Assembly: GCF_002799155.1 (NCBI RefSeq)
Contig: NZ_NERD01000002.1
Location: 2,666,001-2,730,000 of the forward strand
Length of the DNA stretch: 64,000 nucleotides
Source: Stenotrophomonas maltophilia
Lineage (GTDB): Bacteria > Pseudomonadota > Gammaproteobacteria > Xanthomonadales > Xanthomonadaceae
Direction: 5' to 3'
The notes under the pieces were generated by a model. That model was not told the origin of the DNA and searched no databases. It saw nothing but the letters and a program-made list of their open reading frames with translations. The stretch's first letter is position 1. Each line of letters starts with the position of its first letter. The translations under genes and the position numbers were made by a program. Positions 25,708 to 35,437 of the stretch are shown here, piece after piece.

Positions 25708-25802
25708 GCGCGGGCAGGTCGCGCAGGGGCGCAAGCGCCATGGATGGCGCGCCCGAGCCTACAAGGACGTATCCACGGCGCCCCTGCGCGACCTACCCGC
25801 GC
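25708..25802 (-). repeat. Three-way-junction palindromic element A
   Basis: Outer arms 25708-25732 and 25778-25802 pair at 24 of 25 positions (GCGCGGGCAGGTCGCGCAGG... with its complement). Read on the minus strand, the core holds ATACGTCCTTGTAGGCTCGG and the inner hairpin GCGCCATCCATGGCGC. It lies in the 280-base gap between the convergent lipoprotein and AidB-like genes. A GACACTTTCCGT flank sits on the 3' side in the oriented reading. The rest of the gap shows nothing clear. Confidence 0.8.
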
Positions 25803-25856
25803 GCCCCACCCACAGTATCGGCGCCCATCACGAGGGGCACCGCCGTTGGCCGCCTC

Positions 25857-27494
25857 CTACGGCAGCGCGCGCACCAGCATCGCCGACAGATCCACGCCCG
25901 CCGGCAGCGTCCCGAACACCAGCCCATGGTTCCCTTCCAGCCGGCTGCGCACGAACGCTTCAGCCATCGGACTGCGCGCACGCAACAGCAGCGCGGCCTG
26001 CAACAGCAGCGCGGTGCGCTCGCAGAACAGCCGCGCCTGCGACTCATCCGGTGGTGGCGCCGCTGCCCAACGCTGCAAAGCCGCTGCATAGCGCGCATCA
26101 CGATCGGCCACCGCCGCCAGTTCAGCGCGCAGCGCCGCCAGCGTCTCCGGCTCCCGCGCCAGCGCACGCAGCACGTCCAGGCACTGGATGTTGCCACTGC
26201 CTTCCCAGATCGAATTCAACGGTGCCTGCCGGTACAACCGCGGCAGCATCGATTCCTCCACATAGCCCGCACCGCCCAGGCATTCCTGCGCTTCATTGAC
26301 GAAGGCCGGCGCGCGCTTGCACAGCCAGTACTTGCCCAGCGCCGTCCCCACCCGTGCCAACGCAGCTTCGTTGGCATCCACGCCGGCCCGATCCACCGCA
26401 CGTGCGATGCGCATCGACAATACCGTGGCCGCTTCCGACTCCAGTGCCAGGTCGGCCAGCACATTGGCCATCAACGGGTGCTCGACCAGCGGCTTGCCGA
26501 ACGTGCGGCGATGACGTGCGTGATGCAGGGCCTGCGCCAGCGCCATGCGCATTTCCGCCGCCGCACCCAGCATGCAGTCCAGGCGGGTCATCATCACCAT
26601 GCCGATGATGGTGGCCACGCCGCGTCCCTCCTCACCCACGCGCCACGCCTGCGCCCCGCAGAACTCGACTTCGCTGGAGGCATTGGCCCAGTCGCCGAGC
26701 TTGTCCTTCAAGCGCATCAGCCGGAATGCGTTGCGGTCGCCGTCAGCCAACCGGCGCGGCATCAGCAGGCAGGTCAGCCCGCCCGGCGCCTGCGCCAGCA
26801 CCAGGAAGCCGTCGCACATCGGCGCGGAAAAGAACCACTTGTGGCCCACCAGGCGATAGCGCTCGCCATCGATCGGTTCGGCGCGCGTGCTGTTGGCGCG
26901 CACGTCCGAACCTCCCTGCTTCTCGGTCATGCCCATGCCCAGGGTAATGCCGTCCTTGTCCGTCACCGGCACATCGCGCGGGTCATAGACCGGCGCGGCG
27001 GCCTTGCGCGCCCACTCGGCCAGATGCGGCTGCGATTGCAGCACCGCCACTGCCGCATGGGTCATGGTCAATGGGCAGCTGGTGCCCGCTTCGGCCTGGT
27101 GGTGCAGATAGCTCAGCGCCGCCCGCGCCACGTGCGCACCCGGCTGCGGCTCGTGCCAGGACAGGCCCGCCACGCCATGTTGCTTCGCTGCGCCCATCAG
27201 CTGGTGGTAGGCCGGATGGAACTCCACCGCATCGATGCGGTGGCCCTGCGCATCATGCGTGCGCAGGCGGGGTCGATCGCGGTTCGCGTCGAAGCCAAGC
27301 CGGTACAGCTCGTCACCCGCCAGCGCGCCATAGACCGCCAGTCGCGGCACGAAGCTGCCAGCGCCTTCGCGCTGCGCGGCGTCCATCAATGCCATGTCGT
27401 CAGTCCACAACTGGCGCCCCGCGAACGGCGGCGGCTGGTTGAGCACCACATGGGTTTCGTACGGCGCGTTGCTGCTGAAGCTGGGTCCACTCAT
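25857..27494 (-). CDS. aidB: Acyl-CoA dehydrogenase family protein, AidB-like
   Basis: 545 residues from MSGPSFSSNAPYETHVVLNQPPP at 27494; E. coli AidB has 541. The opening (ETHxVxNQPPPxxGxxLW), GMGMTEKQGGSDVRANST in the FAD-binding middle and the QECLGGAGYVEE segment are typical of AidB. AidB is induced by alkylation damage in E. coli and binds DNA and FAD; its reaction is unclear. It sits 113 bases from, and divergent to, a four-gene DNA repair operon, which fits a repair role. No Ada box was identified in the gap. Confidence 0.9.
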   Translation of the reverse strand: MSGPSFSSNAPYETHVVLNQPPPFAGRQLWTDDMALMDAAQREGAGSFVPRLAVYGALAGDELYRLGFDANRDRPRLRTHDAQGHRIDAVEFHPAYHQLMGAAKQHGVAGLSWHEPQPGAHVARAALSYLHHQAEAGTSCPLTMTHAAVAVLQSQPHLAEWARKAAAPVYDPRDVPVTDKDGITLGMGMTEKQGGSDVRANSTRAEPIDGERYRLVGHKWFFSAPMCDGFLVLAQAPGGLTCLLMPRRLADGDRNAFRLMRLKDKLGDWANASSEVEFCGAQAWRVGEEGRGVATIIGMVMMTRLDCMLGAAAEMRMALAQALHHARHRRTFGKPLVEHPLMANVLADLALESEAATVLSMRIARAVDRAGVDANEAALARVGTALGKYWLCKRAPAFVNEAQECLGGAGYVEESMLPRLYRQAPLNSIWEGSGNIQCLDVLRALAREPETLAALRAELAAVADRDARYAAALQRWAAAPPPDESQARLFCERTALLLQAALLLRARSPMAEAFVRSRLEGNHGLVFGTLPAGVDLSAMLVRALP

Positions 27495-27607
27495 CCGGTC
27501 CGTCCTGGCGGCAAGAGGTGTGCGGTTCGATTGTGCCGCATCGCCTGCCAAGCCCGTGTTCAGGCCGATTCTCACCCTGTGCACGAGCGGCCGGCCACAG
27601 TGATCAC

Positions 27608-28606
27608 ATGGCAGTCAACGACGATCTGGTGGTCCTGCGCCCCGAAGGGCTGTACTGCGCCGCCGGTGATTTCCACATCGATCCCTGGCGACCGGTAGCG
27701 CGCGCGGTCATCACCCATGGCCACGGCGATCACGCACGCCCCGGAATGGGCGAATACCACTGCAGCGACGGCAGCCTGCCGATCCTGCGCTGGCGCCTGG
27801 GCGATGTGCCGGTGCAGGCGCATGCCGAGGGCGTGCCGTTCCGCCTGGGCCAGGTGCAGGTATCGCTGCACCCGGCCGGCCATGTACTGGGGTCTTCGCA
27901 GGTGCGCATCGACGACGGGCAGCAGGTCTGGGTAGCGTCCGGCGACTACAAGCGCCAGCCTGATCCAACCTGTGCGCCATTCGAAGTGGTGCCCTGCGAT
28001 ACCTTCATCACCGAGGCCACCTTCGCCCTGCCGATCTACCGTTGGCCGGACACGCGCACCGTCGCTGCGGAGATCGTGGCGTGGCGCCGCGAATGCGAGC
28101 AGCGCGGCGAAGCTGCGATCCTGCTGTGCTATGCACTGGGCAAGGCGCAACGGGTGCTGGCCGAACTGCTGCCGCTGGACGATCGCCCGGCCTGGCTGCA
28201 CGGTGCCATCGCCAATGGTGTGGCGGTGTACCGGCAGGCCAACGTGCCAATGCTGGAGACGCTTGCGGTGGCCGAGCAGGGTCGCCAGCCGGATGCCGCC
28301 GGCCAGTTGATCCTCGCCCCGCCCTCGGCTGCCGGCACACCGTGGATGCGCCGCTTCGGCCGCCACCAGTTGGGCTTCGCCTCGGGCTGGATGCAGCTGC
28401 GCGGCAACCGGCGTCGCCGCAACGTCGATCGTGGCTTCGTCATTTCCGATCACGCCGATTGGCCCGCACTGCTGCAGACCATCGAACAGACCGGCGCGCA
28501 GCGGGTGATCGCCACCCATGGCAATACCGATGCATTGATTCCCTTCCTGCGCGAGCGCGGCGTGGCGGCCGAAGCCTTCCGCACCGATTTCGGGAGCGAG
28601 GAATGA
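27608..28606 (+). CDS. Ligase-associated DNA exonuclease (metallo-beta-lactamase fold)
   Basis: 332 residues. The metal site HGHGDHARPG near 36-45 plus HPAGHVLGSSQV near 87 and a later GDYKRQPDP near 111 belong to the beta-CASP/CPSF-like metallo-beta-lactamase family, in the branch called Lhr/ligase-associated exonuclease (related to Artemis and SNM1). It starts at the ATG at 27608, inside a longer frame whose upstream part is not coding. Its stop overlaps the ligase start (ATGA), first of four coupled genes. It probably trims DNA ends before sealing. Confidence 0.9.
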   Translation: MAVNDDLVVLRPEGLYCAAGDFHIDPWRPVARAVITHGHGDHARPGMGEYHCSDGSLPILRWRLGDVPVQAHAEGVPFRLGQVQVSLHPAGHVLGSSQVRIDDGQQVWVASGDYKRQPDPTCAPFEVVPCDTFITEATFALPIYRWPDTRTVAAEIVAWRRECEQRGEAAILLCYALGKAQRVLAELLPLDDRPAWLHGAIANGVAVYRQANVPMLETLAVAEQGRQPDAAGQLILAPPSAAGTPWMRRFGRHQLGFASGWMQLRGNRRRRNVDRGFVISDHADWPALLQTIEQTGAQRVIATHGNTDALIPFLRERGVAAEAFRTDFGSEE

Positions 28607-30210
28607 AGGCTTTCGCTGCGCTCTACCAGCGCTTGGACCGCAGCACCGCCACCCTGGACAAGCGCGCAGCGCTGGTCGATTACTTCCGCCAGGCAGGCGC
28701 GCATGATGCGGCGTGGGCGCTGTACCTGCTCAGCGGTGGCAAGGTCGGTGGCGCACGCCGGAAGATCGCCGCCAGTGGCGAACTGCGCACCTGGATCGCC
28801 GACGAATCGGGGCTGCCACCGTGGCTGGTGGAAGACAGCTATGCGCAGGTCGGTGACCTCGCAGAGACACTGACCCTGCTGCTGGATGATCCACCACAGC
28901 CTTCGCCCGACCGCCCGTTGGCCGAATGGATCGAACAGCACCTGCTGGCGGTGGCCAACCAGCCCGAAGCGGTGCGCCGTACGGCGGTCGTCACCGGCTG
29001 GCGGCAGCTTTGCAGCGGCGAACGCCTGGTGTTCAACAAGCTGCTGACCGGCGCCTTGCGCGTCGGCGTCTCTCAGCGCCTGGTGCAGCAGGCACTGGCG
29101 GAGTGGTCCGGCCTGGACATCGCACGCATCGCCCAGCGCATGCTGGGCGAATGGGTGCCCTCGCCCGGGCTGCTGGGCCAGCTGCTGTCGCCGGATGAGC
29201 TGCCACTGGACCGGCAGCAACCCTACCCGTTCTTCCTCGCCTCGCCATTGGAAAGCGATCCTGCCGAGCGCCTTGGCCCTATCGAAGATTGGCTGCTGGA
29301 ATGGAAGTGGGATGGCATCCGCCTGCAGCTGCTGCGCCGGCGTGGCGAGGTCGCATTGTGGTCACGCGGCGAAGAGCGGCTGGATGGCCGCTTCCCCGAA
29401 ATCGAACAGGCGGCGATGGCGCTTCCCGATGGCTGCGTACTGGACGGCGAGCTGCTGGCCTGGGACGACGCCACCGACCTGCCGCGTGCATTCACCGCAC
29501 TGCAGACCCGCATCCAGCGCCGCAAACCCGGTGCGGCCACCCTGCGCAACACGCCGGTGCGCGTGCTCGCCTATGACCTGCTGGAACTCGATGGCGCGGA
29601 CCTGCGTGAGCATCCGTTGCAGGAACGGCGTGCACGGCTTGCCGAGATCGTCGGTGCCCTGGGTGATGCACGGATCCGGCTGTCACCCGACGTTGCTGCC
29701 GAAGACTGGCCGCAGGCTGCAGCGATGCGGGAAATAGCGCGCGAACGCGGCGTGGAAGGGCTGATGCTGAAACGACGTGGCTCGCCCTACCAGGCCGGGC
29801 GACGCCGCGGCGACTGGTGGAAATGGAAGGTCGATCCGCTCACCATCGATGCGGTGCTCTTGTATGCGCAGGCTGGCCATGGGCGGCGCAGCACGCTGTA
29901 TACCGACTACACGTTCGGCGTCTGGGACGGCGACGCGCTGGTACCGGTGGCCAAGGCCTATTCGGGCCTGGATGACAAGGAAATCCTCGCGCTCGACCGC
30001 TGGATCCGCGCCAACACCCGCGAGCGCTTCGGACCGGTGCGCAGCGTGCGCGCCGAACAGGTGTTCGAGCTGGGCTTCGAGGCAGTCAACCGCAGCAGCC
30101 GGCACAAGTCCGGTATCGCCGTGCGCTTTCCGCGCATCCTGCGCTGGCGCCACGACAAGCCGGCCAGCGAGGCCGATCAGCTGGCCGCCCTGCAGGCGCT
30201 GGCGCGATGA
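28603..30210 (+). CDS. ATP-dependent DNA ligase (Lhr-cluster type)
   Basis: 535 residues from the ATG at 28603, overlapping the exonuclease stop by four bases. The N-terminal domain is the DNA-binding type of archaeal/eukaryotic ligases. The nucleotidyltransferase motif is EWKWDGIR with the adenylated Lys235, followed by LDGELLAWD (motif III) and EGLMLKRRGSPY (motif IV). The oligonucleotide-binding part ends with motif V/VI residues (WWKWKVDPLTIDAVLLYAQ). This is a second ligase; the NAD-dependent LigA is not in view. Its stop overlaps the helicase start. Confidence 0.93.
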   Translation: MKAFAALYQRLDRSTATLDKRAALVDYFRQAGAHDAAWALYLLSGGKVGGARRKIAASGELRTWIADESGLPPWLVEDSYAQVGDLAETLTLLLDDPPQPSPDRPLAEWIEQHLLAVANQPEAVRRTAVVTGWRQLCSGERLVFNKLLTGALRVGVSQRLVQQALAEWSGLDIARIAQRMLGEWVPSPGLLGQLLSPDELPLDRQQPYPFFLASPLESDPAERLGPIEDWLLEWKWDGIRLQLLRRRGEVALWSRGEERLDGRFPEIEQAAMALPDGCVLDGELLAWDDATDLPRAFTALQTRIQRRKPGAATLRNTPVRVLAYDLLELDGADLREHPLQERRARLAEIVGALGDARIRLSPDVAAEDWPQAAAMREIARERGVEGLMLKRRGSPYQAGRRRGDWWKWKVDPLTIDAVLLYAQAGHGRRSTLYTDYTFGVWDGDALVPVAKAYSGLDDKEILALDRWIRANTRERFGPVRSVRAEQVFELGFEAVNRSSRHKSGIAVRFPRILRWRHDKPASEADQLAALQALAR

Positions 30211-32666
30211 ACCGCAGCCAGGCCCTGCGCCAGCTGGAAGACTGGTTCGCGTCGAAAGGCTGGCGCTCGCTGCCGTTCCAGCGCGCGATGTGGCGGCACT
30301 ATCTCGCCGGCGGATCCGGGTTGCTGCACACGCCCACTGGCAGCGGCAAGACACTGGCGATGTTCGGGGGACCGCTGCTGCAGGCCATGATCGCCCCACC
30401 GCCCCCGCCCCGGCGCGCAAGCGCGGTGCGCCCACTGCAGGTGCTGTGGGTGACGCCCCTGCGCGCGTTGGCCAGCGACACCGCGCGCGCACTGCAGGCC
30501 GTGGTTGATGGGGTGGGGCTTGGATGGCGCGTCGGCCTGCGCAGTGGCGACGCCAGCAACCGCGAACGACGACAGGCGCGCGAGGGCCGCATCGACGTAC
30601 TGGTCACAACGCCGGAATCGCTGGCGCTGCTGCTGAGCTATCCGGATACGCTGCAGCGCATGCGCCAGCTGCGCTGCGTGGTGGTGGACGAATGGCACGA
30701 GCTGCTGGGCAGCAAGCGTGGTGTGCTGCTGCAGTTGAACCTGGCGGTGTTGCGCGAGGCCGCGCCTGCATTGCAGCTATGGGGCCTATCGGCCACGCTG
30801 GGAAACCTGCAGGAAGCGCGCGACGTGCTGCTGCCCGGGCAGCCGGATGCACCGATCGTGCAGGGCGTGCGCCCGCGCGCAATCAGCGTGCGCAGCCTGC
30901 TGCCGGACCCCGGCGAACGTTTCCCGTGGGCCGGGCATCTCGGCCTGGCGCAGCTGCCACGCGTACTGGAGGCACTGATGCAGGCGCGCAGCAGCCTGCT
31001 GTTCACCAACACCCGTGCGCAGGCAGAACTGTGGCACCAGGCGCTGGCGGCGGTCTGGCCGGAAGACCCGGCCACGTTGGCGCTGCACCACGGCTCGCTG
31101 GATCCGGCGCTGCGCCAGGAGGTGGAAGACGGGCTGCGCGCGGGCATGCTGCGCTGCGTCGTTGCCACCTCCAGCCTCGACCTCGGCGTGGACTTCCCCG
31201 AGGTTGAACAGGTACTGCAGCTGGGCAGCCCGAAGGGCGTGGCGCGCCTGCGCCAACGCGCCGGACGCGCACGCCACCGTCCGGGTGCCAGCGGCTCGAT
31301 CCTGTGCGTCCCCAGCCATGCGCTGGAGCTGGCCGAGTACGCCGCGGTGCGCCGTGCATTGGCCGAAGGCGTGGTCGAAGCACGCAGGCCACCGACGCTT
31401 TCGCTGGATGTGCTGGCCCAGCATGCGGTCAGCCGCGCTCTGGCTGGCGGCTTCGACAGCGCCGCGCTGCTGGCGCAGGTACGGCGTACCCATGCTTTCG
31501 CGTCTGTCGGCGACGATCAATGGCAGGCCGTGCTCACGTTCATCGTGCAGGGCGGCCAGGCGCTGGCCCAGTACCCCGATTTCCACAAGGTCGTGCGTGA
31601 TGCCGATGGGCAGTACCGCATGCACGACCGTCGCCAGGCGCTGCGCCATCGGCTGTCGATCGGCACCATCAGCAGCGATGGCAGCGTGCGCGTGCAGTTC
31701 CTGCGCGGCGGTAGCCTGGGCGCCGTGGAAGAACAGTTCGCCAGCCGCCTGCGCCGAGGCGATCGCTTCCAGTTCGCCGGACGCCTGCTGGAGCTGGTGC
31801 AGCTGCGCGACATGACCGCCTTCGTGCGGTTGGCACGAGGGCGCGGTGACGGTGTCGTGCCACGCTGGCAGGGCGGCCAGCTGCCGCTGTCGATGCCGCT
31901 CGGCCGCGAGCTGGAGTGGGTCCTGTCCGGGGCCGACGACAGTGCCGAATCACGCTGGCTGTCACCCCTGCTGGCACTGCAGCAGCAGTTGTCGTCGCTT
32001 CCCGGCCCTGGCCACCTTCTGGTGGAAGAGGTGCGACGCCGCGAAGGCCAGTTCCTGTTCGTCTATCCCTTTGCCGGCCGCCACGTGCATGAGGCGCTGG
32101 CCGCCCTGCTGGCGCTGCGCTGCACCCGTCAGCAGCGCAACAGCATCGGCTATGCCGTCAATGACCATGGCCTGGTGCTGGCACCGGCACAGGCAATCGA
32201 TCTGGACGCGACGCAATGGCGTGCGCTGTTCAGCCCCGATCAGCTGCTCGACGATCTGCGTGCCGCGGTGAACCTGGGCGAGCTGGCGCGCCGCCAGTTC
32301 CGTGGCATCGCACGGGTAGCTGGCCTGCTGGTACCCAGCCTGCCCGGCGGCATGCCGCGATCACTGCGCCAGCTGCAGGCCTCGGCGGGCCTGCTCTTCG
32401 ACGTGCTGCGCGAGCACGATCCTGACCACCTGCTGCTGGCGCTGGCCGAGCACGAGGTGCTGCACGACAGCCTCGACCTGCCCGAGTTACAGCAGGTACT
32501 GGCAAGGATCGGCACGCAGATCCTCTCGATGCAGCGTCCGTCGTCACTTACACCACTGGGCTTCCCGTTGTGGGCCGAACGCCTGCGTGGGCAGTTCAGC
32601 AACGAGGACTGGCGTACCCGCGTGCAACGCGCGGCCCAGCAGCTGGAGCGCCGCCATGGCCGATGA
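30207..32666 (+). CDS. Ligase-associated DEXH helicase (Lhr-Core type)
   Basis: 819 residues, close to the Lhr-Core helicases of this operon type. Walker A HTPTGSGKTL has Lys48, and motif II is DEWHEL near 161. SATLGN (motif III) lies near 195; the second RecA part contains FTNTRAQAELWHQ, ATSSLDLGVDF and RAGRARHR (motif VI). The Lhr-specific winged helix and C-terminal domain follow. These enzymes unwind DNA-RNA hybrids 3'-5'. The gene is translationally coupled (ATGA) to the ligase. Confidence 0.93.
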   Translation: MNRSQALRQLEDWFASKGWRSLPFQRAMWRHYLAGGSGLLHTPTGSGKTLAMFGGPLLQAMIAPPPPPRRASAVRPLQVLWVTPLRALASDTARALQAVVDGVGLGWRVGLRSGDASNRERRQAREGRIDVLVTTPESLALLLSYPDTLQRMRQLRCVVVDEWHELLGSKRGVLLQLNLAVLREAAPALQLWGLSATLGNLQEARDVLLPGQPDAPIVQGVRPRAISVRSLLPDPGERFPWAGHLGLAQLPRVLEALMQARSSLLFTNTRAQAELWHQALAAVWPEDPATLALHHGSLDPALRQEVEDGLRAGMLRCVVATSSLDLGVDFPEVEQVLQLGSPKGVARLRQRAGRARHRPGASGSILCVPSHALELAEYAAVRRALAEGVVEARRPPTLSLDVLAQHAVSRALAGGFDSAALLAQVRRTHAFASVGDDQWQAVLTFIVQGGQALAQYPDFHKVVRDADGQYRMHDRRQALRHRLSIGTISSDGSVRVQFLRGGSLGAVEEQFASRLRRGDRFQFAGRLLELVQLRDMTAFVRLARGRGDGVVPRWQGGQLPLSMPLGRELEWVLSGADDSAESRWLSPLLALQQQLSSLPGPGHLLVEEVRRREGQFLFVYPFAGRHVHEALAALLALRCTRQQRNSIGYAVNDHGLVLAPAQAIDLDATQWRALFSPDQLLDDLRAAVNLGELARRQFRGIARVAGLLVPSLPGGMPRSLRQLQASAGLLFDVLREHDPDHLLLALAEHEVLHDSLDLPELQQVLARIGTQILSMQRPSSLTPLGFPLWAERLRGQFSNEDWRTRVQRAAQQLERRHGR

Positions 32667-33297
32667 GCTTCCGCTGCTGCGCGCGGGCGAATCGCTGAGT
32701 CTGCTTGGCGCGCGTGCGCTGTACTGGCCCGCGCGGCAGGCGCTGTTGATCGCCGACCTGCACCTGGGCAAGGCCGATGTGTTCCGCCGCGCCGGCATCG
32801 CGCTGCCCAGTGGCGGCACTGGCGAAGACCTGCAACGCCTGCAGGAACTGCTGGACCGGCATGCCTGCCGCGAGCTGTGGATCCTGGGCGACATCCTGCA
32901 TGGGCCGGCGCATCGCGCCGCGTGGCACCAGCAATGGCTGGGATGGCGCGAACGCAATACCGCACTGGACGTGCACGTCCTGCGCGGGAATCATGATCAC
33001 CAGCTGCCACATGCCCAGCTGCAGGTACAGGTCCACGACGAAGTACGGCTGCAGCCGTTCCTGCTTCGCCATGAGCCGACGCCCGATGCGGAGCTGCATG
33101 TGATCGCCGGGCATCTGCATCCGCAGGTCGCCTTGGCGCCGTTGCGACGGCGCTTCCCCGCATTCTGGCTGCGCGAGAGGATGACGGTCCTTCCGGCCTT
33201 TTCCGCGTTCACCGCCGGAATCGTGCCTGTTCCCGCTCTCGGCGAACAGATGGTCGCCTGCGTGGAAAACGGCCTGGTGGAACTGCCAGTGGTTTGA
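32656..33297 (+). CDS. pdeM: Ligase-associated DNA endonuclease PdeM (calcineurin-like)
   Basis: 213 residues from the ATG at 32656, which overlaps the helicase end by 11 bases. Metallophosphoesterase motifs: LIADLHLGK with Asp34/His36, LGDILHGP near 77, LRGNHDHQ near 110 and GHLHPQ near 155. PdeM is the nuclease of this four-gene repair set found in many bacteria. It completes the operon exonuclease-ligase-helicase-nuclease. The minus-strand hypothetical gene starts right after its end, in convergence. Confidence 0.92.
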   Translation: MADELPLLRAGESLSLLGARALYWPARQALLIADLHLGKADVFRRAGIALPSGGTGEDLQRLQELLDRHACRELWILGDILHGPAHRAAWHQQWLGWRERNTALDVHVLRGNHDHQLPHAQLQVQVHDEVRLQPFLLRHEPTPDAELHVIAGHLHPQVALAPLRRRFPAFWLRERMTVLPAFSAFTAGIVPVPALGEQMVACVENGLVELPVV

Positions 33298-33298
33298 A

Positions 33299-33568
33299 TC
33301 AGGCCGGACCAATGCCCAGCTGCGGCATCAACTGGAACTCGGGCGTGTCATCTTCGCGTCGCCGCGGCAGGGCCTGGGTTGCCGCCAGCATCTCCTGCGC
33401 GCAGGCACGGATGCGTGCGTGGTGCTCCGGCGATGCATGACTGATCAGGCTGCCCACATGGAATTCAAACACGTCCTCCAGTACGTCGGGCTGGTCCTCG
33501 TGCAGCATCTGCAACAGTCCGCGCAGCTTGCAGATTTCCGATTCCAGCTCCTCGACCGCGAACAACAT
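33299..33568 (-). CDS. Conserved-looking small acidic protein of unknown function
   Basis: 89 residues from MLFAVEELESEICKLRGLLQML at 33568, supported by a strong GAGGAGG ribosome site. The acidic N-terminal part is helical and leucine-rich; no domain is recognised. The longer in-frame reading upstream has a cysteine-rich tail and no ribosome site. It ends one base after the PdeM stop, in convergence. Confidence 0.6.
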   Translation of the reverse strand: MLFAVEELESEICKLRGLLQMLHEDQPDVLEDVFEFHVGSLISHASPEHHARIRACAQEMLAATQALPRRREDDTPEFQLMPQLGIGPA

Positions 33569-33748
33569 GGCGTCCTCCTCTTCAACAACAGGCGGCACGT
33601 CCGGGCCGCAACAGGCCGCAACGGCAGCGCCGCCCGGGCCACGCGCGATGTTGATCACGGAAATGAAAACGGGCGACGCGCAATCGCGTGCAATCTACTT
33701 CTCGCATATCCACGGTGAGGCAACCGTTAATTCACGTGACGGCGTGCT

Positions 33749-35017
33749 TCACGCCGTTGCCGCGGCCACGTGCGCGCGAGGTGGTTCGGCGGCGCTGGCC
33801 AGCGCGTCGATGAATGCCGGATCCAGCGCAAGCGAACCGAACCAGCCATGCTGGGTACCACTGAGCACGCGCAGCATGTGGCCACGTCCTCCGGGCAGGC
33901 GTCCCATCGGGCCGAGCAATACGTCGCGCGCCTTCGCCCAGGCGTCACGATCGGACTGGAACAGCGGCGTCAGCCAACGGCTCCAGCGCTGGTAGACCGC
34001 AACGTGCGCCCTGCGCTGCGCCTGGTAGGCCTGCAATGCAGCGGCACCGCCACCATGCGCGCGCACGGCATCACGCAGTGCCAGCGCATCGAGCAGCGCC
34101 ATGTTCACGCCCTGCCCCAGCTGCGGGCTCATCGCATGTGCGGCATCGCCGGCCAGCACCATGCGGCCGTGATGCCAGCGCGTCATCACAGCGTCACGGT
34201 AGACCGCGCGCGCCAGCTGGCCGGCATCATGCAGATGCGCGAAACGCGCACTGGCCTGTGGCCACAGCGCGTGCAGCTCGTCCAGCCAAGGCGCCATGCC
34301 ATCGGCTTGCCAACGTTCGAAATCCGCGCGTGGCAGGCTCCAGAAGAAACTGAGGCGCGGCGTGTCATCACCGGGCCGCGTACCGACCGGCAGCAGCCCG
34401 ATCATCTTGCGCGCGGCCACGTAGCGCTGGCGCAGCTCCTGCAGGTGCGGCCAGTCCTCGGCCGGCAGCAGGCACCACAGCGCCCCCCAGGGATACACCC
34501 GGTCCAGCCCGGTACCGCCTTCGATCGTGCTGCGCAGTGTCGAGGCGGCACCATCGGCGGCCACCACCAGATCAAACGGGCCATGCATGCGCCCGTCACT
34601 GTCGCGCAGGCGGCCCTGCGCGGCATCTACTGCGGCAATGGTGACGCCGGCATGCAGCTGGCCCGCACCCGCACGCGCCGCGTCCAGCAGCGAGAACAGC
34701 GCCCCACGCTGCATGCCGAGGCCATGCAGCCGCGCATCCAGGCCGTCATAGCGCATGTCCATCACCGCGCGTTCGCACGGGGTATCGCCATACAGGCGGT
34801 GCACCGGCGCGGCATGCGCGCGCACGGCATCAAGCAGGCCCATCTGCCACAGCACCTGCAGGCCGCTGGGTTGCAGCAGGAAGCCGGCGCCAACGGGCCC
34901 CGGCGTGGGCACGCGTTCGAAGATCTCCACCTCGTGGCCATCACGGGAGAGCAGGATGGACACTGCCTGTCCGGCGGTGCCGTAGCCGATCACGGCGATA
35001 CGCAGTCGTTCCTTCAT
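33749..35017 (-). CDS. FAD-dependent monooxygenase (p-hydroxybenzoate hydroxylase family)
   Basis: 422 residues from the ATG at 35017. FAD motifs: GYGTAG at about 11-16 in the N-terminal Rossmann fold, DLVVAADGAAS (DG motif) near 155 and LAGDAAHAMSPQLGQGVNMALLDA (GD motif) near 285. The fold is that of flavin hydroxylases acting on aromatic or ring compounds; there is no clue to the substrate. A GGCGTG-CTT-CACGCC hairpin overlaps its stop. No regulator of the usual type is adjacent. Confidence 0.85.
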   Translation of the reverse strand: MKERLRIAVIGYGTAGQAVSILLSRDGHEVEIFERVPTPGPVGAGFLLQPSGLQVLWQMGLLDAVRAHAAPVHRLYGDTPCERAVMDMRYDGLDARLHGLGMQRGALFSLLDAARAGAGQLHAGVTIAAVDAAQGRLRDSDGRMHGPFDLVVAADGAASTLRSTIEGGTGLDRVYPWGALWCLLPAEDWPHLQELRQRYVAARKMIGLLPVGTRPGDDTPRLSFFWSLPRADFERWQADGMAPWLDELHALWPQASARFAHLHDAGQLARAVYRDAVMTRWHHGRMVLAGDAAHAMSPQLGQGVNMALLDALALRDAVRAHGGGAAALQAYQAQRRAHVAVYQRWSRWLTPLFQSDRDAWAKARDVLLGPMGRLPGGRGHMLRVLSGTQHGWFGSLALDPAFIDALASAAEPPRAHVAAATA

Positions 35018-35095
35018 GGCCGCATTGTGCCCGAGCGCAATTCCGGATGACCATCTGCACTCCTGCCCCCGGCAGCACAATCCTTGCCGTGACGC

Positions 35096-35123
35096 AAAAA
35101 AAACCCCGCCGAAGCGGGGTTTT
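35096..35123 (-). terminator. Intrinsic terminator of the cold-shock gene
   Basis: On the minus strand AAACCCCGC, loop TTCG, GCGGGGTTT is followed by a run of eight Ts (35096-35103), 20 bases after the csp stop. It separates csp from the monooxygenase gene downstream. Confidence 0.92.
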
Positions 35124-35142
35124 CAACGCACTGTCGAGTGGA

Positions 35143-35349
35143 TCACTCGGCCGGCGTGATGTTCGAAGCCTGGGCACCCTTCGGGCCCTGGGTCACGTCA
35201 TAGGTGACACGCTGGCCTTCCTGCAGGCTGCGGAAGCCCTTGGAGTTGATGGCGGAGAAGTGCGCGAACACGTCGGCGCTGCCATCCTCCGGCGAGATGA
35301 AGCCAAATCCCTTGGCGTCGTTGAACCACTTGACGGTACCGTTCGGCAT
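35143..35349 (-). CDS. CspA-family cold-shock protein
   Basis: 68 residues from [23 protein letters not shown] at 35349. The RNP1 (KGFGFI) and RNP2 (VFAHF) motifs of the cold-shock domain are intact, so it should bind single-stranded RNA/DNA and melt RNA structure. Length and sequence match the constitutive-to-cold-induced type. The 88-base gap upstream to the phosphorylase stop must hold its promoter; I see no clear cold-box. It has a strong intrinsic terminator. Confidence 0.95.
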   Translation of the reverse strand: MPNGTVKWFNDAKGFGFISPEDGSADVFAHFSAINSKGFRSLQEGQRVTYDVTQGPKGAQASNITPAE

Positions 35350-35437
35350 GGTGATGCGAGACCTTATGCAATGAATGGGTGGTGTACGCTGAACCCGCGC
35401 ACAAGCTGAGTATGCAAAGCTTGCTCGGGGAAGACAA

